In this document: positions 16,991-26,203 of the stretch, in pieces
Layout: the number at the start of each line of letters is the position of its first letter
How positions within the stretch are numbered: the first letter of the stretch is position 1
NCBI RefSeq assembly: GCF_018139625.1
Contig: NZ_JAGSOH010000045.1
Span: 1-51,319 of the forward strand
Direction of reading: 5' to 3'
Length of the DNA: 51,319 nt
DNA from: Actinospica acidithermotolerans
GTDB taxonomy: Bacteria > Actinomycetota > Actinomycetes > Streptomycetales > Catenulisporaceae
Program-made: the position numbers and the translations under genes
The notes under the pieces: generated by a model
Told to the model about the DNA's origin: nothing
Databases searched by the model: none
The model's input: the letters and a program-made list of their open reading frames with translations, nothing else

Positions 16991-19498
16991 TCAGTGATCG
17001 GTCGCCATGAGCTCCCGCAGGGAGAGGAACACCGGGAGCATGAACGCGTATTCGGACAGTTTCGCGTTCGGCGGATGGCTCAGCCGCGGCTGCCGGACGG
17101 GGTCCGCCCCGTCTTCGGTCGGCTGCCTCTTCGGCGGATTGTCGGAACCCTGCGCCGAGATCGGCAGGAAGTAGACATCCTCCTTGCGGAAGACCGACTC
17201 CAGCCGGTCGATCAGCCGCGATCGGACCAGGTCGGAGAGCGACTGGGTATCCGCGGTGCGCCCGCCCTGCTGATCGGTGGGTTGATGGCCGAGCGCATCG
17301 CCGAGCGCGCCGAGTGCTTCCCTGGCCCGGTCCGAGATGGTTCGGGCCAGCTTCAGCTGCTGCTGGACGACCGGGTGGCCGAGCTCCGCGACCTTGCCTG
17401 CCGCAGCACCGGGGCCGGCGGCCTTCCAGCCGTAGCCCGCGGCGGAGCGGTACGCGGCGATGTCGGCCTCGCCGCCGTCGGCGCGGCCGCCCTTGACCGT
17501 CGCCGAGCGGGCGGAGCGGGCGAGCACGCCGTCCGCGATCAGCGACTCGTAGAAGGCGGTCAGGAACTTGACCTGCGGTTCGCCGGGATGCGCGCCCGTG
17601 CCCAGAGGACCGACGTAGAGGTCTGCCTTCGGGATGATGCAGACCACGTTCGGGCCGCCGCCACGTAGGTCGTCTCCGCGGATCTCGCGCAGATCGGAGA
17701 TCATCCGCTCGAGCAGGTCGAGCTGGCTTACCCGGGCACGGCTGCTCTCGTCCTTGGGCGTCCCGTCGGCGTTCTTTGACGTACGGGCCTCGAGGACTGA
17801 TTCAGTGTTGCGCAGCAGTGCCTGCCACTGTGCGGAATCGTGCGAGTGCTCCAGCTGCTTGAGCACCGCCTGCTCGATGGAGAGGTCGAACAGGAAGACC
17901 AGCGTCTCGGCGTGCTTGAGCACGCCGAGCACGATGGGATCGGCGCCTTCGCCGCGTACGCTGCGCGCGGCCTTCTCGCCGGGGATGTCGGTGAAGACGA
18001 AATTCGCCCCGAGCGAGGGCACCTTGGTCGACTCCACGCGAAGCTGGATGCTGTTGCGGGCGCCGGTGGGCGTCGGGTCGGGGAGGATCCCCTGCCAGTA
18101 GCGGTCGACATAGCTGTCGTATTCGCGCAGATCCTTGTCGGATTGGAAGCCGACCGTCGCGCCGAGGGCCTGTGCGTTGTTGTAGAACTGCAGCAGTCCG
18201 GTGAGCATCAGCGTGGACTTGCTGGTGCCCGGGCTGCCGATGAACACCACCGGGTGGGTCTGTTCGGCCTTCGGATACCAGCCGCAGAAGTCGGGCTCCT
18301 TCGCGGCGTAGTCGGGCGATGTCGCGCCGGGCTGGGCGGACGGGTTGATCGGGCGGCCGGACGGGCCGCGGCAGACGAAGACGACCAGCTTGTGTGTGTC
18401 AGGGCCGAGCAGTTCGACGAACTCCGCCACCGTCGCCGAGACGTCCCCCGGAGCCGGTGCGCCCAGATCGCCCGGCCGGGCCCCGTCGCCGGCGAGCAGG
18501 TTGAAGTAGTCCTCGGACAGCCGCAGCCCGGTCAGATCGGCGGCCGAGGCGGAGACGAACAGAAGCGGCAGCAGCTTCGGAGCCACGACTACCCGCCGCG
18601 GCAGCGTGTACGGGACGTGCGGCTCCACCAGGCCGGGGAACGCGGTCCAGACGTCCGGGCTCTCATGCCCGAGGAGCAGGACGAGCATGAGCCGGACCCG
18701 CCGCAGTTCTCCGAGCATCCGGCCCGCGTTCTCGACCTGCTCCTCGCCTATCAGCTGCCTGATCAGCTCGGGTTTGCCGAGTACGTCTTCGAGTAGGGCC
18801 AGATACCGCGAGAGCGTCGGCGCGATCTGCGGCTTCCCGCATAGAGCCGCGACCTTGTCCTCAGCGGGCCGGGCACCGGGGGAGTCGGGGGCCGTGGCGG
18901 TCAGCCAGCGCCGGATCTGCGGCTGGTCGAATACCAGCGACATGACATGCCCCATCATCCGCAACGGCTCGATCCCGCCGAGCAGCACCTCCACCACGGC
19001 CGCGAAGGGCGGTTCGGCGTCCTCGTAGCCTGACGCGCCGCCCCCGAGGCTCGCCGCGCCGTTCTTCGCGGCCGCGAGCGCGGCCTCCAGCTTCGCGATC
19101 GGCAGGAGGTCCTCGTGGATCAGCCTATGGAACGCGTAATGGTCGAACCGCTCCCACCACTGCTCGCGCACCAGGTCGGCCCCCTTCGTCGTGAAGATGC
19201 CGCGGGTGAAGACCCTCTCGGGGAGGTCGTCGCTGACGCGGTGCGCGTACGGCGCCGTGTCATCCCGAGTGGAACTCGCGATGTTCCGCGACGTCGCCTC
19301 GGCCTCAAAGTGAGCCAGGAAGGCGGCGTACTGCATGATGATCTCGTTGAACTCCTTGCGGGCGTTAATGGTGAGGTTGAGCTCGAACGAGCCGGGATTG
19401 CGCAGGCTCATCGGCACACCACAGGCCGGGCAGGCGAACTCCTGCGCCGAGCCCGGGACGATCGTTCGGAGCAAGTCGGCAGCCGTATTGTCGGGCAT
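16991..19498 (-). CDS. Large TRAFAC-like GTPase (double-GTPase type)
   Basis: An 835-residue protein. The N-terminus has a short zinc-knuckle-like CPACG (residues ~22-26), followed by a long helical region. The P-loop domain starts near residue 418: GSPGTSKSTL, FVFTDIPGEKAARSVRG (G3-like DIPG), and CIIPKADLYVG with PKAD as G4. This resembles the double-GTPase proteins found in bacterial conflict loci; that subfamily call is tentative. ATG 19498 is preferred over the upstream start at 19609 because GGGGGAG sits at ideal spacing and the extra residues are not family-like. A TGTGG-N8-CCACA inverted repeat (19593-19610) lies upstream and could be a Crp-type operator. It is convergent with the Hsp70-WD40 gene. 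Confidence 0.7.
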   Translation of the reverse strand: MPDNTAADLLRTIVPGSAQEFACPACGVPMSLRNPGSFELNLTINARKEFNEIIMQYAAFLAHFEAEATSRNIASSTRDDTAPYAHRVSDDLPERVFTRGIFTTKGADLVREQWWERFDHYAFHRLIHEDLLPIAKLEAALAAAKNGAASLGGGASGYEDAEPPFAAVVEVLLGGIEPLRMMGHVMSLVFDQPQIRRWLTATAPDSPGARPAEDKVAALCGKPQIAPTLSRYLALLEDVLGKPELIRQLIGEEQVENAGRMLGELRRVRLMLVLLLGHESPDVWTAFPGLVEPHVPYTLPRRVVVAPKLLPLLFVSASAADLTGLRLSEDYFNLLAGDGARPGDLGAPAPGDVSATVAEFVELLGPDTHKLVVFVCRGPSGRPINPSAQPGATSPDYAAKEPDFCGWYPKAEQTHPVVFIGSPGTSKSTLMLTGLLQFYNNAQALGATVGFQSDKDLREYDSYVDRYWQGILPDPTPTGARNSIQLRVESTKVPSLGANFVFTDIPGEKAARSVRGEGADPIVLGVLKHAETLVFLFDLSIEQAVLKQLEHSHDSAQWQALLRNTESVLEARTSKNADGTPKDESSRARVSQLDLLERMISDLREIRGDDLRGGGPNVVCIIPKADLYVGPLGTGAHPGEPQVKFLTAFYESLIADGVLARSARSATVKGGRADGGEADIAAYRSAAGYGWKAAGPGAAAGKVAELGHPVVQQQLKLARTISDRAREALGALGDALGHQPTDQQGGRTADTQSLSDLVRSRLIDRLESVFRKEDVYFLPISAQGSDNPPKRQPTEDGADPVRQPRLSHPPNAKLSEYAFMLPVFLSLRELMATDH

Positions 19499-20203
19499 CG
19501 TCTCCCCCAGCAGAAATAGCACGTGTGCGGTCGCGAACCGCGTCCCATCCGCTGCCATCATCGCTGGCGCCAAATGTGTGAGTACTCTGCGTTGTGGGAT
19601 TGTTACCACATCCCTCTCAATTGCGAGCCCGGCAGCCGCGCGAGCCGGCGGGAACAGCTTGGTGCTGCCTCGCTACGCAGTGGCCCAGTGAAGCGGGCTT
19701 GGGGGACGATCTCTGCCCGCGCCACCATGCGCCGCCCGGTTCGGCCGCGCAGTTCGGGCGGCCAGCCCTCCACTTGCGCTCTGGTCGGCGCCGCCGCAGC
19801 CTGGTGATCACCCGGAAGTGGTGGCTCGACGTTGGTTCCGCCAGTCGTGTTGATACAGCCAACGGCCATCGCGAGAGTTTCGCCGCTGCTCGGCGCCGTG
19901 CTCGCCCCGGCCACTGCGACCTGCCCGTGGAAAGGCCGACGGTTCTCCGCCGACTGAGGTTCGGGCGCGTCGATCGCTCCAACCCTCGTCGAACCCACGA
20001 TCGTGGCGGAGATCAGCGCGGCATCTACCGGCACCTGTGAAGTTCCTCCGTGCTCGGGCGGAGCTGCATCCGATTGACGTGCAGCAGTTCGACAAGCCGG
20101 AGGAAAGTACCGGCGATCAGTACGCAAACGAGAAGTCGTAGCGCCTTAACGTGGCCCTTTCTCGAAGCTGGCCGCTCGATGCGTCGTGAGCTGGTATCGA
20201 GGC
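19499..20203. other. Intergenic region between the GTPase gene and the decayed Crp gene
   Basis: About 700 bases with no convincing gene. The part next to 19498 is the leader of the minus-strand GTPase gene and includes the TGTGG-N8-CCACA inverted repeat at 19593-19610. On the minus strand, the frame that carries the C-terminus of the decayed Crp gene stays open to 20025 and passes through a hydrophobic run (VKALRLLVCVLIAGTFLRLV), but nothing supports a separate gene there. Confidence 0.45.
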
Positions 20204-20923
20204 GATGGCGCATCGGCAGCCCTCGCGGGTACGCCAGCTCGCGGAGCGCTTGTAAGTCGCGCACGAGCGGTTTGCGGCTATGGGGTCGATGATGCCTTGG
20301 TCGCGTAGCTGGCTGAGGGCGCGTTGGGCCGCGATCCCGGTGTAGCCGACCATCGTGCCCAGCTCGATCCGGGTCAGATCGACTCCGATGATGACGCCCT
20401 TGTTCGGCAGGGGCTGGCCGTATTCCTCAGTGAGCGCGACGAGCACCCGCGCTAGGCAGACCACTGCTTTGCCGCCGGAGAAGTGGATGTGGCGCTGGGG
20501 CGCCGCGAGGAGTCTGCGTCAGCTGCAACAGCAACCGCGGATGGCGGGCGACCAGCTGGTTGAAACTCTCCAGGTCCACGGCCGCCGTGCGTACCGGCTC
20601 GCGCCCGCAGGCCCGTACCGTGGCGAGCCGCCAGCCGTCGCCGCCGACCCGGATCGCCAGCCACGCGTCCTCGCGATTCGCCAGTTCCGCGGTCACCTTG
20701 ACGTACGTGGAGAGCAGGAAAAAGACGCCCGCGGCGGCGTCCCCTCGTGCATCAGGATCTCGCCGGGTGCGAAGGGGATCGCGCGGGCGGTGTCGAGCAG
20801 GTCCGCGAGCACGGGGACCTGGGTTACGGCCACGAAGCTGTGCGGCGGCCAGCCGCGGTCGGCTCGGCTCGCCCGGTCCCGTGGATCCTCGCTCTCGGCT
20901 CGCGCCACGGGGTGCCTCCACAT
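20204..20923 (-). pseudogene. Decayed Crp/Fnr-type regulator (module 2)
   Basis: Four minus-strand pieces, in alternating frames, line up along the intact module 3 Crp protein. They are: VPVLADLLDTARAIPFAPGE; VFFLLSTYVKVTAELANRED with LAIRVGGDGWRLATVRACGR; LARVLVALTEEYGQPLPNKG with VIIGVDLTRIELGTMVGYTG (the HTH) and LSQLRDQGIIDPIAANR; and VRDLQALRELAYP. Three frameshifts separate them. Relative to module 3, about 10 residues of the phosphate-binding cassette (VGEIAATDGG) are also missing. No functional protein can result. It is transcribed away from the module 2 cyclase gene, unlike modules 1 and 3 where the two genes are co-directional. Confidence 0.75.
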
Positions 20924-21357
20924 CTCGCCGACGAATGTCGGGCGGCTACGAGAGCGGATCCCGCCGTGCTTCGGCCACATCTGCCATCGACAATTCTCGC
21001 CCGCCGCGAATGGCGCTGAACGCTGACTCGCTCGATTTTGCGCCGCCTGTGGGCGTTCGCCGCATCGGTGTTCGAGGAAACGGGCGCCGAATCCCGTCAA
21101 ATGACGGTCGACGTGCCAACGGGGCGCATTATGCCGATACTTGCGTGCGCCGGGTGAGGCGGCGTGTCGGCTTAGGGCAGGGTGTTTCGCGACGTCGGCC
21201 GCGCTGCGCGAGTGGAGCGATGGTGGCACCGCTGACCAGCGCGCGCGAAAAGTAACGAATCGATTGCTGTAAGGATTCAGCTTTCAAAAAGGCCACGCGG
21301 CCGCCACCTGGGCTCAGGAGCCTGGCTGCGGAGGGTCTTTCTGACAGGGGAGGGACG
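20924..21357. other. Divergent intergenic region upstream of the module 2 operon
   Basis: This region separates the decayed Crp gene from the cyclase operon and must hold the operon promoter. The segment 21240-21300 is comparatively A+T-rich and is the likeliest promoter position, but no clean -35/-10 pair can be named. GGCTC-AG-GAGCC (21311-21322) is a short inverted repeat in the leader. The ribosome-binding site AGGGGAGGGACG sits directly before ATG 21358 and is one of the strongest in the window. Confidence 0.4.
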
Positions 21358-22152
21358 ATGGCCGCTGAAGACGCGACCCATCACTCGATTATGGCTTTGG
21401 ATATCGAGGGATTTACCCAACGCGACAATCCAGCCCAGATCTCGCTGCACGACGCCGTATACGGCATCGTCGGCGCCGCCGCGAGCGACGTCGGCATCGA
21501 CCTCGACCAGATCGGGCAGGCCGACACCGGCGACGGGATGCTACTGTTCTTCCCCGCCTCCGTGCCGACCGCGCTCCTGGTGGGCCCGCTGGTGCGGGCG
21601 CTCGGTGATCGATTGGCCGAACGCGCGAAGCAGTCCAGCGCGCAGTACACGCCTCGGCTGCGGATCGCCCTGCACCACGGCCTCGCGCACCGCGGCGAGC
21701 GCGGTTGGACCGGCGACGCCGTGAACTTCACCTGCCGTCTGGTGGACGCGCAGCCGCTGCGGGAGGTGCTGGCCGCGGCGTCGCGGACGAACCTGGTGCT
21801 CATCGCCTCGGACCAGGTCTACGAGGCGGTCATCCGGCACGACTACCGGGCGGCGGATCCCGCGACATATCGCGCCGTCACCTTCAGTGTAAAGCAGCTT
21901 AAGAACATCAGGGCTTGGATCTATGCCCCGGGCTATCCGAATCCTCCGGGTCTGCCGTCCGAGCCGCTTGGGCCTGCCGCGGCCGACGCCGGTGCCGACG
22001 AAGCCGACGTCGACGCCGGTGAGGTCGGCGCGCGGCTCGGCGCGGCCGCGGAGACCGTGGTGCGCAACCAGCCGCAGGCCGACACAGTCGAGGGCAACCA
22101 GATCGGCGAGATGCACGTCACGATCCACAATCCCGGGTCGGTACGTCTGTGA
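21358..22152 (+). CDS. Class III nucleotidyl-cyclase-like protein with intact catalytic residues (module 2)
   Basis: A 264-residue protein. MALDIEGFT gives metal-binding Asp15, ADTGDGMLLFF gives Asp59, and GDAVNFTCRLVD keeps the transition-state Asn123 and Arg127. All four key residues of class III cyclases are therefore present, which is not true of the other two copies. FSVKQLKNIRAWIYAP ends the domain. A Pro/Ala/Asp-rich linker leads to EGNQIGEMHVTIHNPGSVRL. It may make a cyclic nucleotide; which one cannot be read from sequence. ATG 21358 is fixed by a strong Shine-Dalgarno. The TGA overlaps the GTG of the STAND-like gene, so it opens a six-gene coupled operon. Confidence 0.78.
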   Translation: MAAEDATHHSIMALDIEGFTQRDNPAQISLHDAVYGIVGAAASDVGIDLDQIGQADTGDGMLLFFPASVPTALLVGPLVRALGDRLAERAKQSSAQYTPRLRIALHHGLAHRGERGWTGDAVNFTCRLVDAQPLREVLAAASRTNLVLIASDQVYEAVIRHDYRAADPATYRAVTFSVKQLKNIRAWIYAPGYPNPPGLPSEPLGPAAADAGADEADVDAGEVGARLGAAAETVVRNQPQADTVEGNQIGEMHVTIHNPGSVRL

Positions 22153-24437
22153 CCACGCCGAAGGCCGCGCCGTCGACCGCGCCGGCCGCCCCGCCCCCCG
22201 CAACCGCTGCCAAGCTGGCCGAGCCCGGTTGGCGTCAGCCGATATCTCCGACAGTCCTGAGTCAGGATCCACCCGCGTCCGACGTACCGGACGCCGCGCC
22301 GGTGTCGTCGGATCAGGATTCGACCACCGATAAGACCTCGACCTCGACCACGGACGATGACGCGCAGGCGGCCACCTCGCGGCCGGGTCAGGGCACGCGA
22401 CGGCGTGAGTATCTCGATCACGCGGACCGTTTCATCGTCGAAGGTGACGCCGTGGGACACAAGCACATCTACCTGGTCGGCGGCGCACGCAGCGCGCGGC
22501 TGCGCCTGCTCTCCCCGCTGATGCGCGAACCCGTGCGCCACGCGTTCGTGAATCCGGAGGGCTGGGACGACGTGCGGGCCGGCTTTGCCAAGAAGCGCAC
22601 CACGATCCTGCGCGGCCCCTCCGGCAGCGGCAAGATGGCCGCCGCGATCCGGCTGCTCCAGGGGGCGGACCGGCTCTACCACCTGAGCGACGCGACCGAC
22701 CTGAATCGCCTGGCGGAGTCGCTGGAGTTGGATGCGGACGAGCGTGGCGGGATCGAACGCAACGCGGGTTTCGTGCTCAACCGGCCCGTCGCTTTCTCCG
22801 CGCTGCGCGGTTCGAGCCTGCTGGGGCTCGACGAGGCGCTGCTGCGCGCGGACGCCAGGCTCGTGCTGACCGTGGACAGCGAGGACTCGATCCCCGATGA
22901 CGACCTGGTGGACTACCTGGTCACGATTCCGCGCGGGCCGGCCTATGCCGACGTCGTGGCCAGCCACTTGAGGTGGCGGCTCGACGAGCATGCCGCCGAG
23001 CGGATTCTCGGTCTCGACCTCACGAAGGAGGTGATCGCCGAGCAGTTGGAGCGCCGTACGACCTGCCACATGGCCGCGCGGCTCGCCCAGGTGATCGCCG
23101 ACGGATACGAGGCGAACCCCGGGGCAGCGCTCGATGCCGGCTGGATCAGGGATCGAGTATCCCGGCACGGCGCCGAGGATTTCGAGATCTGGTTCACGTC
23201 GCTCGGCGACTCGGAGACACGCTACTTTGCGGTGGCCCTGGCCGTCCTCAACGGGCTCGCGCACGAACGCGTCGCCGACGCCGCCCGCGCGCTCCACCGC
23301 CGGCTCGACAAGGGCCGCAACCTGGTGCTCGCCTCGCCGCTCGACGGCCCCTGGGAGGGGGACAGCCCGTTCCGGCTCACCCGCGCGGAGCGGCTGCACA
23401 AGCTCAGGGCACTGAGTCGGCCGGCGGACGTGCGCGGCCAGTTCGGCCGCAGCACCGCGCAGGTCGTCGAGTACCAGGACGCCGACTACGCCCGCATGGT
23501 CATCCGGCACGTGTGGAACCAGTACCAGATCCACGACGTGCTGGCCGACTGGCTCGGTGCGCTGGCCGACGACGCCGACGACCAGGTCCGGGTGTGCGCG
23601 GGCACCGCTCTCGGGCTGATCGCGGTCGACTCCTTCGAGTACGTGACGCGGCACATCCTGGGCCCGTGGGCGGCCAGCCCACGCCCGTCGCGCCGCGACG
23701 CGGTGGCCTACGCGTTGCGGGTGGTCGCCGCCGAGCCGGACCTCGTGGACAACGTGCGGCAGTTGGCGAGCGGCTGGTACGCCAGCCGGAACACGCCGGA
23801 ACTGCAGGCCACGGCGGCACGGGTGCACGGGATCAGCCTCGCCTCCGCCGACCTGGACGCAGCGGTCGAGGCTCTGGACCGGCTGTCGGTCATCGACGAC
23901 ATCAGGGTGGCGGTTGCGATCGGTGACAGCCTGGCCGACCTTCTGGTGGACGGGAACGTCGACCTGGCCGCGCGGATCCTGCCGCAGTTGGAGGACGCGC
24001 TCGGCGTCCGCGAACGCACGGTCACGGCTCAGCTCTCCTTCCTCATCCTCGCCGATTCGCTGATGACCGACGCCGACGAGCCCGACGGCACCGGGCCGGA
24101 GGTGCCCTGGCCCTCGCTGCTCTGGCTGGCGAATCAGCATTCCGCAGTCCGCAATCCGCTCGCGTTGCTGTGGCGGCGCGTGATCAACGAAGGGGTCTTC
24201 CACGCCGAGGCGGAGAAGATCATGACCAACTGGGCGGCCCTGGCCGAGCCCGACGACGCGATGCGCGACGTCCTGCTCCGGCTACTGCGGGCCGTCATGC
24301 GCGGCGACGACCGCTCGGTGCGCATCCTCGAGCGCTACGCGGACCATTGGGTCGCGGAGGAGAACCTCGCGCCGCTTCCGTTGATCAGCACCGCGCTGCG
24401 GTCCGTCATCGCCGTCGAGAAGGAGTATCTGCCGTGA
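22149..24437 (+). CDS. STAND-like P-loop protein with helical repeats
   Basis: A 762-residue protein. An N-terminal Ala/Pro/Thr-rich disordered region (~1-75) precedes a segment with AVGHKHIYLVGGARSARLRL. The P-loop follows at ~155-162 (TTILRGPSGSGKMAAAIRLL), with Met in place of the usual Thr/Ser after Lys, and a possible Walker B is ARLVLTVDSEDS. The second half (~430-760) consists of helical repeats without catalytic motifs. This is the shape of signal-transduction ATPases that sense through repeats and relay through oligomerisation. The weakened P-loop may bind but poorly hydrolyse nucleotide. It overlaps both neighbours by 4 bp, so it probably works in a complex with the cyclase and the vWA proteins. 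Confidence 0.65.
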   Translation: MTTPKAAPSTAPAAPPPATAAKLAEPGWRQPISPTVLSQDPPASDVPDAAPVSSDQDSTTDKTSTSTTDDDAQAATSRPGQGTRRREYLDHADRFIVEGDAVGHKHIYLVGGARSARLRLLSPLMREPVRHAFVNPEGWDDVRAGFAKKRTTILRGPSGSGKMAAAIRLLQGADRLYHLSDATDLNRLAESLELDADERGGIERNAGFVLNRPVAFSALRGSSLLGLDEALLRADARLVLTVDSEDSIPDDDLVDYLVTIPRGPAYADVVASHLRWRLDEHAAERILGLDLTKEVIAEQLERRTTCHMAARLAQVIADGYEANPGAALDAGWIRDRVSRHGAEDFEIWFTSLGDSETRYFAVALAVLNGLAHERVADAARALHRRLDKGRNLVLASPLDGPWEGDSPFRLTRAERLHKLRALSRPADVRGQFGRSTAQVVEYQDADYARMVIRHVWNQYQIHDVLADWLGALADDADDQVRVCAGTALGLIAVDSFEYVTRHILGPWAASPRPSRRDAVAYALRVVAAEPDLVDNVRQLASGWYASRNTPELQATAARVHGISLASADLDAAVEALDRLSVIDDIRVAVAIGDSLADLLVDGNVDLAARILPQLEDALGVRERTVTAQLSFLILADSLMTDADEPDGTGPEVPWPSLLWLANQHSAVRNPLALLWRRVINEGVFHAEAEKIMTNWAALAEPDDAMRDVLLRLLRAVMRGDDRSVRILERYADHWVAEENLAPLPLISTALRSVIAVEKEYLP

Positions 24438-26203
24438 CCGCCACGCTCCCGCTGATCCTGAGTTCCGAACCGGTCCAGCGCGGCCTGCTGGCGCCGGCGA
24501 AGCCGTCGCGGCCCAACGTCGCGGTGGTCTATGCGACCGGCTTCGGCGAGGTCGCCTGCTTCGACGGACGGCCGTTGAGCCGATCCCAGCAGCTGATGTC
24601 GAAGTACCGCATCCGCTACGAGGTCGATCTGAGCGATCATCGGCGCACGGCCAAGCTGGAGAGTTCCCCGCTGCCCGCGCTCGGCGACGCGTACTACTTC
24701 GAAACAGTCGTGGACGTGGGCTTCCGCGTGGTCGACCCGGAGGCCGTGGTGCGTCGCAACGTCGACGACGCTCTCATCATCGTCTACAGCTTTCTGATCG
24801 AGTGCCTGCGTCCAATCACGCGGCGGCACGATATCCAGGACGCGCAGGGCGCCGAGGACGAGGCGAACGGGCTCTTCCGGCAGCCGGCCCGGCTGCCCGA
24901 GGGCATCGAGATTTATCGCTGCGTCGCGCGGGTGAGTCCCGACGCGGCGGCCCGCCGGCACATCCAGTCGCTGGTCGACGCGCAGCGGCAGAGCGCGGTC
25001 GGCAGCGCCCAGCATTCCCTGGCCGTGGCCAGCACCCAGCACGAGCAGCAGATTAGCGCGATGCAGCAGCAGGCCAGGCTGCGGGCCGAGGAGCGCGAGC
25101 AGGCCGCGATGGCCGACCGGCCGCTGGATCTGCCCGGGCTGATCACCATGCACCTAGCCAAGCACCCGGACGAGACCTCGTACGCGCTCGAGCTGCTCTC
25201 CCGGCACCAGCAGGCGCAGCAGGATCAGCGGAACATCGACGACCAGCGTTCGATGGACCTCGTCCGGTTCATGATGGAACGGGACCTGATCCAGGCCGTG
25301 GACGTGGACCGGCTGCGCAACCAGACGCTGACCCGCGTTCAGGAGATCGCCACCACGCGCCCTGCCTCGCTCCCGCCCGCCGACTGGGACGACGACCTGC
25401 CGGCGGCCGTGCCCGGGAGGGTGATTCGCGGGGCGGCCGAGTCCGACGACGCCATCGCGCTAGCACCCGCGTCCGCGCCGCGCCAGGTGGAGTCCTCCCC
25501 ACCGACTCAGGCAGCTCCGACGGACACCGCGTTGCCCGTCTATCTCGCGATCGACGAGTCCGCGGCGGACCCGGCCTACTCGGCCGCGCTCAACAACGCG
25601 ATCCAAGGCATGATTGCGCAGCTGGCCGGCTCGCCCGCGGTGGTCGGCGCCCTTCGGGTCGCGATCCTCGGATTCGCGGGTGATGTGGCGGTCCGGATGC
25701 CCATGACGACGGTCGGCGTCGGCGGCTACGTGCCGACGATCGAACCGCGCGATGGCGGAGCCGGCATCGGCAGGCTGTTCGACTACCTGATCGACACCAT
25801 TCCCACCGACATCGAAAGGCTCAAGGGCCGCGGTCTGACGGTGAGTCGGCCGATGCTCTATCTACTCGCCGCGAACACGGTGCCGGACGGCGACGACTGG
25901 CGGCAGGCGCACCAGCGGCTGACCGACCGCGCCGTGTTCCGCTATGCGCCGAACATCGTCGCCTGCGGCATCGGTTCGGCCGAGGCAGCGATGATCGCCG
26001 AGGTCACCAGCCGACCCGAGCTCGGCTTCACGGCTCCCGCCGAGATGCCGATCCTGCAGGCGGTCGCTCAGTATGCCGCGTTCCTCGCCTCAGCCATCTC
26101 CCAACGAGGCCTCGCACAGCTCACGGGTCGACCCGAAGCAGTGCTGCAACAGCCAGCGGGCTTCCGCCGCATCACCGAAACGATGACAAGGGACACCAAC
26201 TGA
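24434..26203 (+). CDS. Band-7/SPFH-like plus degenerate vWA protein
   Basis: A 589-residue protein. Residues ~30-185 (YEVDLSDHRRTAKLESSPLP, YFETVVDVGFRVVDPEAVVR, GIEIYRCVARVSPDAAARRH) resemble an SPFH/band-7 domain. A Gln/Glu-rich coiled segment follows (~185-310, HEQQISAMQQQARLRAEERE). Residues ~369-570 are a von Willebrand A fold clearly related to the next gene (PVYLAIDESAADPAYSAALN, VAILGFAGDVAVRMPMT), but its metal site is lost: the DxSxS motif reads DESAA and the later Asp in FLSDG is replaced (LAANT). It probably serves as scaffold for the active vWA partner. The GTG at 24434 overlaps the previous stop; longer in-frame starts lie inside the STAND-like gene and are unlikely. Confidence 0.65.
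   Translation: MTATLPLILSSEPVQRGLLAPAKPSRPNVAVVYATGFGEVACFDGRPLSRSQQLMSKYRIRYEVDLSDHRRTAKLESSPLPALGDAYYFETVVDVGFRVVDPEAVVRRNVDDALIIVYSFLIECLRPITRRHDIQDAQGAEDEANGLFRQPARLPEGIEIYRCVARVSPDAAARRHIQSLVDAQRQSAVGSAQHSLAVASTQHEQQISAMQQQARLRAEEREQAAMADRPLDLPGLITMHLAKHPDETSYALELLSRHQQAQQDQRNIDDQRSMDLVRFMMERDLIQAVDVDRLRNQTLTRVQEIATTRPASLPPADWDDDLPAAVPGRVIRGAAESDDAIALAPASAPRQVESSPPTQAAPTDTALPVYLAIDESAADPAYSAALNNAIQGMIAQLAGSPAVVGALRVAILGFAGDVAVRMPMTTVGVGGYVPTIEPRDGGAGIGRLFDYLIDTIPTDIERLKGRGLTVSRPMLYLLAANTVPDGDDWRQAHQRLTDRAVFRYAPNIVACGIGSAEAAMIAEVTSRPELGFTAPAEMPILQAVAQYAAFLASAISQRGLAQLTGRPEAVLQQPAGFRRITETMTRDTN

Noticed and set aside
19603-20127. Possible minus-strand gene with a hydrophobic stretch
   Set aside because: There is no start with a ribosome-binding site and no recognisable motif. 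Part of it is read-through beyond the decayed Crp gene.
21311-21322. GGCTC-AG-GAGCC inverted repeat as a terminator or operator
   Set aside because: The stem is only 5 bp with a 2-base loop, there is no T-run, and it sits in a leader; too weak to call.
21933-24203. Very long open frame on the minus strand opposite the STAND-like gene
   Set aside because: In GC-rich DNA the antisense frame often stays open. Its product is low-complexity Arg/Val/Gly/His-rich with no motif, and the plus-strand gene has clear domain signatures and 4-bp overlaps with neighbours.
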